From Desmonostoc muscorum FACHB-395 (GTDB lineage: Bacteria > Cyanobacteriota > Cyanobacteriia > Cyanobacteriales > Nostocaceae), in assembly GCF_014698035.1 (NCBI RefSeq), contig NZ_JACJSF010000037.1, positions 1 through 64,000 on the forward strand: a stretch of 64,000 bases of DNA, given 5' to 3'. A model generated the notes under the pieces. The model saw only the letters and a program-made list of their open reading frames with translations. It ran no database searches and had not been told where the DNA came from. Below are positions 17,521 to 26,875 of the stretch, one piece after another. The number at the start of each line of letters is the position of its first letter. Within the stretch, counting starts at the first letter, position 1. Both the position numbers and the translations under genes were made by a program.

Positions 17521-18387
17521 TCAATGAAGTTGGGAAATAGCGCTATCAGTAAAGCGAACCTCTTCAACCATCGGGGTATAGCCTAGCCATTGCACTCCTG
17601 AGTGGGAAAATTGTTGTGGACACCCGCTAACGGCGAAACGAGTTGGTAGTGGCAGGTGAGTATTTTTTAAGCCTAGCAAGTCTAACTCTTGGGCACAAGC
17701 TGCCACGACATGAACAGCTGGGTCAACTAGCTTGACTTGAGAGGGGAGGAGCGATCGCAATACTGGTGTAAGGTGGGGATAATGGGTACAGCCATGAACT
17801 AAGGTGTCAATTTCTTGCTCTAGTAAAGGCTCTAAGTAGGCTCTTGCCACTTCCGCAGTGTAGGGGTCGTGAATCCGGTTTTGCTCAATAAGTGGCACAA
17901 ACTCTGGACATCCAACTTGCCAGACTTGAACATCAGGAGCAATTTCGAGAATGGCGTGCTTATAAGCATTACTTTTCGCGGTAGCTGGAGTGGCAATTAC
18001 ACCAATGCGCTTCCCTTCCTGCACCGCAGCTTTTGCACCCGGTAGAATCACCCCTAAAATGGGTATGTTGAATTCTTGACGAACGGTTTCTAGGGCTAGG
18101 GCAGAACTAGTATTGCAAGCCATAATTACCATTTTTACCTGCTGCTTTTGTAGCCAGGTAAGAATTTCGCGCGTAAATTGTAAAATCTCTGCTTGTGAAC
18201 GAATTCCATAAGGAAGTCGGGCTGTATCCCCAAAGTAAACAATTGATTCATTGGGGAGTTGCCGATATATTTGTCGCAGTACCGTCAATCCACCCACACC
18301 ACTGTCAAAGATGCCAATTGGGGCACGTTGGGGTTCTTGAGCAGAAAAATCGTCCAGATTCGCTTCAAAGATCGAAGATGAATACAC
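17521..18387 (-). CDS. murI: Glutamate racemase
   Basis: 288 residues. MurI interconverts L- and D-glutamate, providing D-Glu for peptidoglycan. The first catalytic Cys is in MACNTSSA and the second in LVHGCTHYP. The IGIFDSGVGGLTVLRQI start and YFGDTARLPYG are also diagnostic. About 25 additional residues precede the conserved start, with MYSSSIFEANLDDFSAQ as the likely true N-terminus. It lies 127 bases downstream of the amiC2 gene on the same strand, which puts a precursor-supply enzyme next to two cell-wall hydrolases. Confidence 0.95.
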   Translation of the reverse strand: MYSSSIFEANLDDFSAQEPQRAPIGIFDSGVGGLTVLRQIYRQLPNESIVYFGDTARLPYGIRSQAEILQFTREILTWLQKQQVKMVIMACNTSSALALETVRQEFNIPILGVILPGAKAAVQEGKRIGVIATPATAKSNAYKHAILEIAPDVQVWQVGCPEFVPLIEQNRIHDPYTAEVARAYLEPLLEQEIDTLVHGCTHYPHLTPVLRSLLPSQVKLVDPAVHVVAACAQELDLLGLKNTHLPLPTRFAVSGCPQQFSHSGVQWLGYTPMVEEVRFTDSAISQLH

Positions 18388-18514
18388 AGGCTGATATTAA
18401 TTTAGGTTTTGGGATTTAAAATACAGAATTTAGCAGACAATCGGCTAATTGACCACTAAATTCTGCACGCCAAAGGATTCTAAATACCACCTTTTAATAG
18501 TAATTTGTACTATG

Positions 18515-20407
18515 TTAACGCTGTAAGTATTTTAGGATGCCACGAGCGATCGCTTCTGCCATCTGATTTTGATACTCTCGTGTTGCCAATCTGGGATTGT
18601 CTTCTCGACCAGTCATATAACCTGTTTCTACTAAAATCGAGGGCATAGAGCTTTTTCTGAGAACGTAGAATCTGGCTTTGCGGGTTCCCCGGTTTTTGAT
18701 TGTATCGATGTTTTGCAGAATGGTATTGCGAACTACTTCTGCTAGATCATAACCGCTATCGTAATAATATACTTCTAACCCATTCACGTCAGGGCGATTA
18801 TCAACAGAATTAGCGTGAATACTGACAAACGCAGTTGCATTAACTCGCTCGGCAATTTCTACCCGTCCCTGAAGTTCTACGAAAAAGTCAGCATCTCGCG
18901 TTAGTACTGCTTGTACACCATGTTGCTCTAAAATTGCAGCTACCCTTTTACCAATAGGCAGAATTACATCCTTTTCTAAAAGTCCACCTAGACCAGGAGC
19001 GCCTGAGTCTTTTCCACCATGTCCTGGGTCAATTACAACTAGTAATTTCCCTCTCGGAACTGAGGGGCGCGGCTTTGGTTGAGATATAGGACGGGGATTA
19101 TCTATCGGGTTGGGGAATTGACCTTGGTTTGGCGATAAAGGAGGTAAATCAATGGGCTGCTGTGTAACGCTACCAGAGCGTTGTAATTCTAGAGCCAAAA
19201 GCTGGTCGCCAACTTGGTTAAGTTCGCCAATTCGCACTCCGGCTGCTGGCTGAACCAAGACGTTAACTGTATTAGATTCTTGGGGTTGCAGGCGGACTCG
19301 TAGGATAGGGCTATTAGAATTAAAAGTCGGCCCTGTAACTTTGGGAGCTAACCGAGCATTGTTGATGATAATGCGGTACAAACCAGAGCTTCTATCCCAG
19401 CCTCCTGTTGCAGATAAAGCTTGGTCTGCTCTAATTAGCAGTTGTGTGCCATTATTAGCCAGTTGCACAGACTCAATAGTCGCTGTACTAGATGGTATGG
19501 GGCGTGGACTATTACTATTACCTCCAGGGAACTGAGCAATGCCACGACTGGGCAGAAGCACAAAACCACTACTGTTACTATTAGTTGCTCGCCAATTTTG
19601 ACTATTTTCATCCACCTGTAAAGTCATGCGAACAGCAGATGGACTTGTTTGTAGTTGGCTGAACTGAATACGGCTGACACCATAACGATTAATCGACAAA
19701 TCGCGTTGCTCTAGACTTGGTGATAAAGTAGCGCTGGCAATGTCGATGTTAATTTCTCTTTGATCGTTGCTACGATTTACCTGAATCTGAGGATTACCAC
19801 CATTGGTACGGATGAAAAACCCATCGCCTGTAACTTGTAAGTTCTCAATTTGAGTTACCCTGGCGGCAAGCATTCCGTTTTTAGGTGGATTGATGGGGCT
19901 TGTTCTCACCACGTTGTAAATATCTCTTGGTGAGAACACAGATGGAGATGTTCTCGGTGAAGGTTGTGTTGCTATAGCTTGTTGTTGCCCACCAGTATTT
20001 CTTGAGGGAACATTTTCGGCTACTGGCGTGGGTAATTGCACCATCCAGCGATCGCCAGTTCTACCAACAAATCGTACTCCCTTGGGGTCTAAAGTATAAC
20101 CAGGAGTCAGTTCAACGACTATGCGCGTTGTTTGTTCGTCAAACTGCCCAACACGGATAGCACGAATTGCACCGCCCACCTGTTGGGTTAGCTGCGGACG
20201 GCCAAATGTTGTTCCTGGTAAATCAATTACCAAACGAGTGGGGTTAAAAATTAATTGTGCTTGGGGTTGAACATTCCCTACAGTATTTATTTCCAGCTTG
20301 TTTTGATTAACATCAAAACGCCAGGATTCAAGTTTCGCAGCCATTGCGGGCGACGATAGCATGAAGATAGTTCCAATAGTACTGGATAGTAACCAGCGTA
20401 ATTTCAC
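18515..20407 (-). CDS. amiC2: N-acetylmuramoyl-L-alanine amidase, AMIN + Amidase_3 (AmiC2)
   Basis: 630 residues. A signal peptide ends at about residue 23 (SSPAMAA). Two AMIN-like beta domains follow (about 25-120 and 310-400), then a Pro-rich linker and a C-terminal Amidase_3 domain from about residue 455. Zinc/catalytic landmarks are VIDPGHGGKDSGA, FVSIHANS and ILVETGYMT. AmiC enzymes cut peptidoglycan stem peptides; in Nostoc, AmiC drills the septal nanopores used for cell-cell communication. Tandem order and the adjacent near-identical paralogue match the amiC1-amiC2 pair known from Nostoc. The assignment of numbers follows gene order: this is the second gene in the transcription direction. 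Confidence 0.9.
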   Translation of the reverse strand: MKLRWLLSSTIGTIFMLSSPAMAAKLESWRFDVNQNKLEINTVGNVQPQAQLIFNPTRLVIDLPGTTFGRPQLTQQVGGAIRAIRVGQFDEQTTRIVVELTPGYTLDPKGVRFVGRTGDRWMVQLPTPVAENVPSRNTGGQQQAIATQPSPRTSPSVFSPRDIYNVVRTSPINPPKNGMLAARVTQIENLQVTGDGFFIRTNGGNPQIQVNRSNDQREINIDIASATLSPSLEQRDLSINRYGVSRIQFSQLQTSPSAVRMTLQVDENSQNWRATNSNSSGFVLLPSRGIAQFPGGNSNSPRPIPSSTATIESVQLANNGTQLLIRADQALSATGGWDRSSGLYRIIINNARLAPKVTGPTFNSNSPILRVRLQPQESNTVNVLVQPAAGVRIGELNQVGDQLLALELQRSGSVTQQPIDLPPLSPNQGQFPNPIDNPRPISQPKPRPSVPRGKLLVVIDPGHGGKDSGAPGLGGLLEKDVILPIGKRVAAILEQHGVQAVLTRDADFFVELQGRVEIAERVNATAFVSIHANSVDNRPDVNGLEVYYYDSGYDLAEVVRNTILQNIDTIKNRGTRKARFYVLRKSSMPSILVETGYMTGREDNPRLATREYQNQMAEAIARGILKYLQR

Positions 20408-20723
20408 AGTCTTTTCTCCTGATTCACATTCATGGGAGCCGTCAAAATTTCAATATATTGGCAAATCCTCACACCATCACCGCACACACTTGAGTATTAC
20501 GCTGTTATTAAGACACAGCTAATGGCGTAAAATATAGCACGCTCCTCTGATTTTGCCATGCTATCCATTAGCCTAGATAAATTTGACTTGTAAAGCATCA
20601 GATGACAATAACAAAGATGCTACTCTTGTCCCGCCGCAATAATACTTAAATTGGTTTTACTACTAAATTGGATAAACATGGTAAAGATTAGATGTATTTA
20701 CTCAATAATTTCGACTAAATTAC
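20408..20723. other. Spacer between amiC paralogues
   Basis: The first 70 bases (20408-20480) resemble 22620-22693 upstream of the other paralogue, including tttctcct and attcatgggag, which on the minus strand gives an AGGAGAAA Shine-Dalgarno for each. The spacer probably contains a separate promoter for amiC2. Nothing else recognised. Confidence 0.6.
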
Positions 20724-22619
20724 TTATCTTCTCTTTAAATACTGAAGAACGCCACGAGCGATCGCTTCTGCCATTTGATTTTGGTAAGCTGAGGTTCTCA
20801 GCCTAGCCATATCCTCTCGACCAGTCATATAACCCGTTTCCACAAGAATGGAGGGCATAGAACTTTTTCTGAGAACATAAAATCTGGCTCGCCGTACTCC
20901 CCTGTCTTTGAGAGTACCAATACTTTGGAGAATGCTACTACGGACAACGCGAGCAAGATCCAGACCACTGTCGTAATAATAGACTTCCAAGCCATTAACA
21001 TCGGGACGACTCGCGCCTGCTGAGTTAGCGTGGATACTCACAAACACATCAGCATTAGCTCGCTCTGCTAATTGCACTCTTCCCGGAAGGGTAACAAAAT
21101 AGTCAGAATCCCTGGTCATAACTACTTGTACACCATTTTGCTGCAAAATCTGTGCCAGTCTTTTACCAATAGGCAAGATCACATCCTTTTCACGTGCCCC
21201 TCCAATACCAAGCGCTCCTGAGTCTTTACCGCCATGTCCTGGGTCAATAATGACTACCACTCGTCCATTGGTAACTCGGCGCTGTGGTTGGAATTGGGGC
21301 TGGGGATTGGGATTGTTTGGGTCTGGGAATGGTCCCCGGTTTGGTGGTGGTAGCCCAGGTAAAGCAAAGGACGGTCTTCCGGGGAGGGAAACAATTCGAC
21401 GAGAACCTTGTATTGGTATAGCCAAAAGCTGGTCGCCGATTTGCTGGGGTTGATCGAGTTGTACTCCAGGTGCTGGTTGAACTAAAACAACGACTGTGTT
21501 GGCTGCTTGGGGTTGCAGACGTACCCGAAGAATGGGGCTATTGGGAGCAAAGGTAGGGCCTGTAACTCTAGGAGCTAACTTGGCATTGTTAATTGTGACG
21601 CGGAACACACCGGATGATCTATCCCAGGTTCCCGTAGCAGATAAAGTTTGGTCGGCTCTAATCAGCAATTGTCTGCCATTATCAGCCAGTTGCACAGACT
21701 CAATGGTTGCTGGGGAGTCGTTAGCAGCAGATAATCTGCTAGGAAAAGAGGGTGATTGTGATTGATTGTCCGAATTACTACTTCCAGGCAATCTGACAAC
21801 GCGACTAGGCAGAACCACCAAACCACCACTGTTACTATTACTGGCTTGCCAATCTGGACTATTTTTATCTACCCGCAAAGTCAAGCGAACGATAGGAGCT
21901 TGGTTTTGTAGTTGGGTGAATTCGACGCGGCTAATACCATGTTTGTTAACAGGCTGATTATTCTGTTGCGCCAGACGTGGTGATAAAGATGCGTCAGAGA
22001 TATCTATGAAGATACTAGCGCGATCGCGGCTGCGAATTGTCTTAATCCCCGGATTGCCACCACTGGTACGGAGGAACAACCCATCGCCTGTTACTGTCAA
22101 GCCTTCAATTTGAGTCGCCCCTCGTGTAGTAGTGGCAACTCTTGAAATACTAGGTTGCCGTTCAGAGTCTGGGGTAACGACAGTGTAAGCACTTCTGGGA
22201 GGTGAGGCGGGAAATGAGGCGACTCGATCAACTTCTGGTCTAGGTAATTGCACCGTCCAGCGATCGCCAGTTCTACCAACAAATTGGACGCGTTTGGGGT
22301 CTAAAGTATAACCAGGTGCCAGTTCTACAACTATGCGTGTTGTTTCTGTATCAAACTGCCCAACCCTGATTGAGCGAATTCCCCCACCCACCTGTTGGGT
22401 TAGCTGCGGCCGACCAAATGTAGTTCCTGGCAAATCAATTACCAGCCGAGTCGGGTTGAAAATTAGTTGTGCCTGGGGTTGAACTGTTCCCACAGTATTA
22501 ATTTCCAGCCTGTTTTGATTGGCATCAAAGCGCCAAGATTCAAGTTTCGCAGCCATTGCCGGCGACGATAGCATGAAGATAGTTCCAATAGTGCTGGGTA
22601 GTAACCAGTGTAATTTCAC
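20724..22619 (-). CDS. amiC1: N-acetylmuramoyl-L-alanine amidase, AMIN + Amidase_3 (AmiC1)
   Basis: 631 residues, with the same layout as the downstream gene: signal peptide (SSPAMAA), two AMIN-like domains, a Pro/Gln-rich linker around 425-450, and an Amidase_3 domain with VIIDPGHGGKDSGALG, FVSIHANSAG and ILVETGYMTGRED. The first 80 residues and the catalytic domain are nearly identical to AmiC2, while the middle and linker differ most. It is preceded by AGGAGAAAG shortly before the start. As the upstream member of the tandem pair it corresponds by position to amiC1 of Nostoc. It probably acts at the septum in the periplasm. Specialisation between the two cannot be judged from sequence. Confidence 0.9.
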   Translation of the reverse strand: MKLHWLLPSTIGTIFMLSSPAMAAKLESWRFDANQNRLEINTVGTVQPQAQLIFNPTRLVIDLPGTTFGRPQLTQQVGGGIRSIRVGQFDTETTRIVVELAPGYTLDPKRVQFVGRTGDRWTVQLPRPEVDRVASFPASPPRSAYTVVTPDSERQPSISRVATTTRGATQIEGLTVTGDGLFLRTSGGNPGIKTIRSRDRASIFIDISDASLSPRLAQQNNQPVNKHGISRVEFTQLQNQAPIVRLTLRVDKNSPDWQASNSNSGGLVVLPSRVVRLPGSSNSDNQSQSPSFPSRLSAANDSPATIESVQLADNGRQLLIRADQTLSATGTWDRSSGVFRVTINNAKLAPRVTGPTFAPNSPILRVRLQPQAANTVVVLVQPAPGVQLDQPQQIGDQLLAIPIQGSRRIVSLPGRPSFALPGLPPPNRGPFPDPNNPNPQPQFQPQRRVTNGRVVVIIDPGHGGKDSGALGIGGAREKDVILPIGKRLAQILQQNGVQVVMTRDSDYFVTLPGRVQLAERANADVFVSIHANSAGASRPDVNGLEVYYYDSGLDLARVVRSSILQSIGTLKDRGVRRARFYVLRKSSMPSILVETGYMTGREDMARLRTSAYQNQMAEAIARGVLQYLKRR

Positions 22620-23448
22620 AGTTCTTTCTCCTAATTCACGTTCATGGGAGTCGTCAATATCTCAACTCATTGGTAAGTCATCACACCGTCACCACCTAAA
22701 CTCGATCTTTGATGCCTTGTTTGATTTTTAAGCTGGTATAAAGACACGCTTAAATCGGTTATTAGATTTAATATTTGCTTGAAATCCCAATATAAAATCT
22801 TCCACCTTTGGAGGTGGAGGAATCTGACTCCCAAGGAAGCTAGAAAACTAATAACTGATAACTGTTCACTGATAACTGTTTTTTGTTTTTTGCCATCAAT
22901 GCACTAAGTAGATAATTCCCATTACTGTCAGACGATCTAGCAAAATTTATGGGTGTTACTCCCCAATTACCTGAAAAATATTCAGATAATGGCTCACAAG
23001 CCTAGGGATACTGGAAATAAATAACATTCCGAATGCTGGTAGAAATTATAAACAGACGATTATTCTACAATCAGATGGGACGGAAATTTGGAGAGAGAAG
23101 TTTCCACTTTATAATTACAGAATCTTCAAAATACGGTGATTTTACTGAATTTAAAGTGCTGAGTTCCGAGGGAAAATCACTCAGAACTCAGTAAGAATTT
23201 ACCGAAAAAGAATTCAGAATTCAGGAGCCAGAATCCATTCTGGATTTTGTGCGACTGGATGTCCAAGGGAGGTTTAAAGCCCCCGATTTGAAGACCTCGA
23301 ACAAGAGCGTGCCTACGGCAAGACTCACTTTCTGCGTCGCTATCGGGAGAAGAAAAATTCTTTCCGTGGATGTTACCCCTGACTTGACTGCTGGGGTATT
23401 CTGAATTCTGAATTCTGTCTTCTGACTCCTTCTCATCCAAGATTTTGA
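22620..23448. other. 829-base spacer with repeats
   Basis: No gene supported. Contents: the amiC1 leader (22620-22693); a small hairpin at 22801-22818 (tccacct / aggtgga); an STRR-like tract of aactgataactgttcactg near 22850-22880; and a 206-bp unit bounded by inverted 15-mers (23210-23415). Two overlapping minus-strand frames in 23177-23440 arise from that repeat unit and are not considered genes. Confidence 0.55.
23210..23415. repeat. Repeat unit with 15-bp inverted ends
   Basis: gaattcagaattcag (23210-23224) is perfectly inverted at 23401-23415 (ctgaattctgaattc). The ends are themselves heptamer repeats, so this may be two inverted STRRs flanking a small dispersed repeat (agcgtgcctacggcaagactc around 23310) and an aggtttaaagccccc segment. 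Whether it moves as one unit is unknown. Confidence 0.5.
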
Positions 23449-24927
23449 TTAGCGATCGCCAGAATCTGGAGTTACTTCCAAATTGCCACTGTCATTTGAT
23501 GCTGGCACTTTCGACTTAGGCGGTTCAATTATCAACGAGGTTCCAGAAGAACCATCTAAAACCAGTTGGTCTGAGCCTGCATCCACAGTTTTTGGATCTG
23601 GGAACACAAATCGTAACAAAGGAGGAGCTAAAAAGGTTGTCAAGATAACCATCATAATGATTGCCGCCCCTAGTGGTTTCGAAAGAGCGCCACTGGCTGC
23701 GCCGACACCAGCAAACACTAATCCAACTTCCCCTCTAGGAATCATCCCCACACCGATCGCTAAACGATTGATTTCCGGTTGACCAAACACGCTTAAGCCT
23801 GTGATAACTTTACCGAGAATGGCTACTATGATCAGGAAAGTTGCCATAATTAAACCTTCTCGATTATCGGGAATTGCTGGATTTAACACTCCCAAATCAG
23901 TTTTTGCCCCAACAGTCACAAAGAAAATTGGCACTAACATATCAGCAATAGGGCAGACTTGTCTTTGCAATTCTTTGCGCTTATCTGTCTCTTCTAAGAC
24001 TAAACCCGCCGCAAAAGCTCCCAAAATCGCTTCTAAGTGGATGACGGCGGCAAGGTATGCCATTGCAAAGGCGAAGATGAATGCTGGTATTACCAATCCA
24101 CCGCGTGTTTTGAGTTGATCAGCGATCGCTACAAATGATTTATTGAAAACATTCCCTAGTAGGATTGCTCCCAAAATAAAACCAGTGGCGCTGATAATCA
24201 AGTAAATAACTTTGCTGACATCCACCACGCCATCTTTAGCGAGGCTGGCAACTACCGCTAAAACGATGATTCCTAGAACATCGTCAATTACAGCAGCACC
24301 CAAAATAATCTGCCCTTCTTTAGAATTGAGTCGCCCCAACTCTGACAGTACTTTGGAAGTAATCCCAATACTAGTGGCAGTCAAAGCCGCCCCAGCAAAA
24401 ATTGCGGGTACAGCAGCAATTCCAAATAAAGTCATAAGTCCGACAGTCCCAGCCGCAAAGGGTACTACTACCCCCACTATTGCTACGACGGTGGCTTGGA
24501 TACCAACTGCCATTAAGTCTTTTAAGTTTGACTCCAAACCGATTTCAAACAGCAGGATGATCACACCCAATTCTGCTAAAACGGAAATAACCTCAGACTG
24601 GGCTGCAAACACGGCTGGAGTGGCTTCAGGACTTAAACCAGCAGTGATTTGAAGGAAGGACATGATCAAAGAGTTAGAACTGTCTGTGCTGCCTTCTGGA
24701 AACACTAAAAGGTGGAAAACAGAGATGCCAACTACCACGCCACCTACTAGTTCACCTAAAACGGGCGGCAAACCCACTTTGTTTGATAACTCTCCACCAA
24801 CTTTGCTGGCGAGGTAAATGACTACTAAGCTTAGTAGCACTGCGGCTACTACCATTGAACTGTCTGCGGCTTCTGTTGCAGTAGCCAGCAGAGGAAAAGA
24901 GAAGTTAATTGGATCTAACAAATGCAT
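23449..24927 (-). CDS. CPA2-type cation:proton antiporter
   Basis: A membrane protein of about 492 residues with about 12 helices, of the monovalent cation:proton antiporter-2 (NapA/KefB-like) type. Diagnostic segments are LPPVLGELVGGVVVG (first unwound helix region), the ILLFEIGLESNL stretch, TATSIGITSKVLSELG, the GAAVIDDVLGIIVLAV helix with the paired Asp of the ion site, and PRGEVGLVFAGVG. No C-terminal TrkA domain is present; the tail is acidic/Ser-rich and soluble. ATG at 24927 (MHLLDPINF) is preferred over the upstream frame start at 24978 because the conserved region begins there. It would exchange Na+ or K+ for H+ at the plasma or thylakoid membrane. Confidence 0.88.
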   Translation of the reverse strand: MHLLDPINFSFPLLATATEAADSSMVVAAVLLSLVVIYLASKVGGELSNKVGLPPVLGELVGGVVVGISVFHLLVFPEGSTDSSNSLIMSFLQITAGLSPEATPAVFAAQSEVISVLAELGVIILLFEIGLESNLKDLMAVGIQATVVAIVGVVVPFAAGTVGLMTLFGIAAVPAIFAGAALTATSIGITSKVLSELGRLNSKEGQIILGAAVIDDVLGIIVLAVVASLAKDGVVDVSKVIYLIISATGFILGAILLGNVFNKSFVAIADQLKTRGGLVIPAFIFAFAMAYLAAVIHLEAILGAFAAGLVLEETDKRKELQRQVCPIADMLVPIFFVTVGAKTDLGVLNPAIPDNREGLIMATFLIIVAILGKVITGLSVFGQPEINRLAIGVGMIPRGEVGLVFAGVGAASGALSKPLGAAIIMMVILTTFLAPPLLRFVFPDPKTVDAGSDQLVLDGSSGTSLIIEPPKSKVPASNDSGNLEVTPDSGDR

Positions 24928-25356
24928 GGGTTCTGTGAAAATCCTTCTCTTTGATTTTGACGTGTTTCTGAAAAACATCTATCTGTGGAGACGCTATTGG
25001 CAGGTTCAAAAACTTAATTTGTGCCATTTGTCTACTTAACCAAGCGCTATCAGAAAACTTCGGAAACCTTTGCTACAGACAGTTTAGAAAGTTGCAGTAA
25101 GTCAAAGTCGGTGAATTAATTTACCATCATGACAAAATCTTTAAAAATGTTGGTGTAATTTTTTTAGTATCAAAAAATGTAACCATTTCAGCTTTTGACG
25201 ATCGCAGTGTCAAAGTAAGAACATACAAATCGTATCTAGCGATCGCACTTAAGTTGTGAAAAACTTGTGGTGCCTGTTGACTTTTAACAGCCGCCAGAAG
25301 ATTGCTAAATACGCTTATTAAAAACATCTGTGGATACTTTGAGGAGTGCAAATCTT
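24928..25356. other. Divergent intergenic region
   Basis: Separates the antiporter (minus) from the SIMPL gene (plus) and must hold both promoters. It is AT-rich with two partial HIP1 sites near 25200 and 25240. No operator-like palindrome was recognised. Confidence 0.4.
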
Positions 25357-26097
25357 ATGACTAGAGCCGCTTTACCCGGTTCTCAGTTTCCATCTGGAAA
25401 CTTGTGGAAAATACTGCCTTTAGCCCTGCTAGTATGTGCAACTTTTGTACTACCTGCATTGGCGCAAGAGAAGGAGAAAATGTGGCGAACCCTTAGTGTC
25501 AGTGGTCGCGGAGTTGAAACGATTCCTACAACCCTGGCACAAGTCAGCTTAGGGGTAGAGATTCAGGGGAAAACAGCACAAGAGGTACAGCAAGAAGCAG
25601 CCCAGAAGTCATCGGCTGTAGTTGCGTTCCTCAAAAGCCAAAATGTCGAAAAATTACAAACTACTGGTATCCGACTGAATCCAGTTTACAGCTACACCAA
25701 TAATGTACAGAGGATTACAGGCTATGCTGCCAGTAACACGGTGAGTTTTAGGATTCCCACAGAGAAAGCTGGTACATTATTAGATGATGCAGTGAAAGCG
25801 GGTGCAACACAAATTAATGGTATTAGTTTTGTTGCGAATGATGAAGCGATCGCAGCTGCTCAAAAACAAGCATTAAAAGAAGCCGCCCAAGATGCCCAGC
25901 AGCAAGCTGATGCTGTTTTCAGCGCCTTGGGTTTCAAATCCAAAGAAATAGTCAGCATTCAAGTTAATAATGCCACTGCGCCTCCACCACCCATGTTTTT
26001 ACGGGCTGAAGCTGCCAAGGTAGCTGATTCTTCCACTCCTGTCGTTGGTGGTGAACAGGAAGTAGAAGCATCGGTGACTTTACAAATTAGTTATTAG
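25357..26097 (+). CDS. SIMPL-domain periplasmic protein (DUF541)
   Basis: About 246 residues. A signal peptide with a hydrophobic core (ILPLALLVCATFVLPALA) ends in PALAQ. The mature part is a single SIMPL domain: RTLSVSGRGVETIPTTLAQVSLGVE near its start, GYAASNTVSFRI in the centre, and an Ala/Gln-rich helix (AQKQALKEAAQDAQQQADAV). These proteins are periplasmic or lipid-anchored; the function is uncertain (E. coli YggE has been tied to oxidative stress). A GTG at 25330 extends the frame, but ATG 25357 follows GAGGAG by about 11 bases and directly precedes the signal sequence, so it is preferred. Confidence 0.88.
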   Translation: MTRAALPGSQFPSGNLWKILPLALLVCATFVLPALAQEKEKMWRTLSVSGRGVETIPTTLAQVSLGVEIQGKTAQEVQQEAAQKSSAVVAFLKSQNVEKLQTTGIRLNPVYSYTNNVQRITGYAASNTVSFRIPTEKAGTLLDDAVKAGATQINGISFVANDEAIAAAQKQALKEAAQDAQQQADAVFSALGFKSKEIVSIQVNNATAPPPPMFLRAEAAKVADSSTPVVGGEQEVEASVTLQISY

Positions 26098-26181
26098 TCA
26101 TTTGTCATTAGTCCTTTGTCATTTGTGAGGGCAAAGGACTAATAATCAATTCCCAATTCCCAATTCCCAATTCCCAATTTT
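26094..26181. repeat. Tandem heptamer repeats (STRR)
   Basis: Two adjacent tracts: gtcatttgtcattagtcctttgtcattt-type repeats from 26098, followed by four copies of caattcc (26148-26178). It lies between the stops of the converging SIMPL and ssb genes. Confidence 0.75.
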
Positions 26182-26188
26182 CAATTAA

Positions 26189-26548
26189 TTAAAAATGTTC
26201 TGAAGACATATCTCCACCGCCCTCTCCATCGCGCTTAGAGCCTAATAATTCTAGTTGGTCTACTCTAATAATTGGTGTAGAACGGTTTGCTCCTGTTTGG
26301 CGATCGCTCCATGTGTCAAACTTTAAGGAACCTTTGATGCCAATTAAACTGCCTTTACGCACATAATTACCTGCTACTTCAGCCGTTTTATCCCATAATT
26401 CCAGAGTGAACCAGTCAGGTTCATCGCTGTTGCGCGATCGCCTTTTTACCGCTAATGTCAATCTACACTTAACACTACCAGACTCAAAATATTTTATATC
26501 TGGGTCGCCGCCTACACGGCCAACAAGGGTGACAATATTGATACTCAT
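26189..26548 (-). CDS. ssb: Single-stranded DNA-binding protein
   Basis: 119 residues forming one OB fold: MSINIVTLVGRVGGDPDIKYFESG at the start, then FTLELWDKTAEVAGNYVRKGSLIGIKGSLKFDTW-type strands and VDQLELLG. SSB coats single-stranded DNA in replication, repair and recombination. The Gly/acidic tail is very short (KRDGEGGGDMSSEHF) and lacks the D-D-I-P-F tip that recruits partner proteins in most bacterial SSBs. It may be a specialised paralogue or the short cyanobacterial form. The gene stands alone between STRRs and the mreB promoter region. Confidence 0.9.
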   Translation of the reverse strand: MSINIVTLVGRVGGDPDIKYFESGSVKCRLTLAVKRRSRNSDEPDWFTLELWDKTAEVAGNYVRKGSLIGIKGSLKFDTWSDRQTGANRSTPIIRVDQLELLGSKRDGEGGGDMSSEHF

Positions 26549-26875
26549 AGGTTTTACCTTTCAGTACAGGTGTACTTGTTAATTCCGACTTTTATCATAG
26601 CGAATTGTGAAACACTTGAAAATAATGTGTTAAACAGTTAACAATATAGTGGAATTGAAAAATTATACATAACTACTTGGAGAAACACATAAAAGTATAC
26701 GGATATACTAAGCAAACCAGAGAATATCAAAAAACAAGGGCCTGAGACATAGTAAATATTCCTGGGAATCATATAAAAATATAGTTTAGTTTGCTGAACT
26801 CAGGATACAAAGATAATCGAATCCACTCTTACCGTTGTAGTCAAGAAGTATCGCACATAGGGGGCTTAGAGAAGC
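26549..26875. other. Divergent ssb/mreB promoter region
   Basis: 327 bases, AT-rich, between the ssb start (minus) and the mreB start (plus). It must carry both promoters. No operator palindrome recognised. Confidence 0.4.

Noticed and set aside
23177..23440. Two overlapping minus-strand frames (87 and 71 codons)
   Set aside because: They are products of the inverted repeat unit 23210-23415 and do not resemble proteins.
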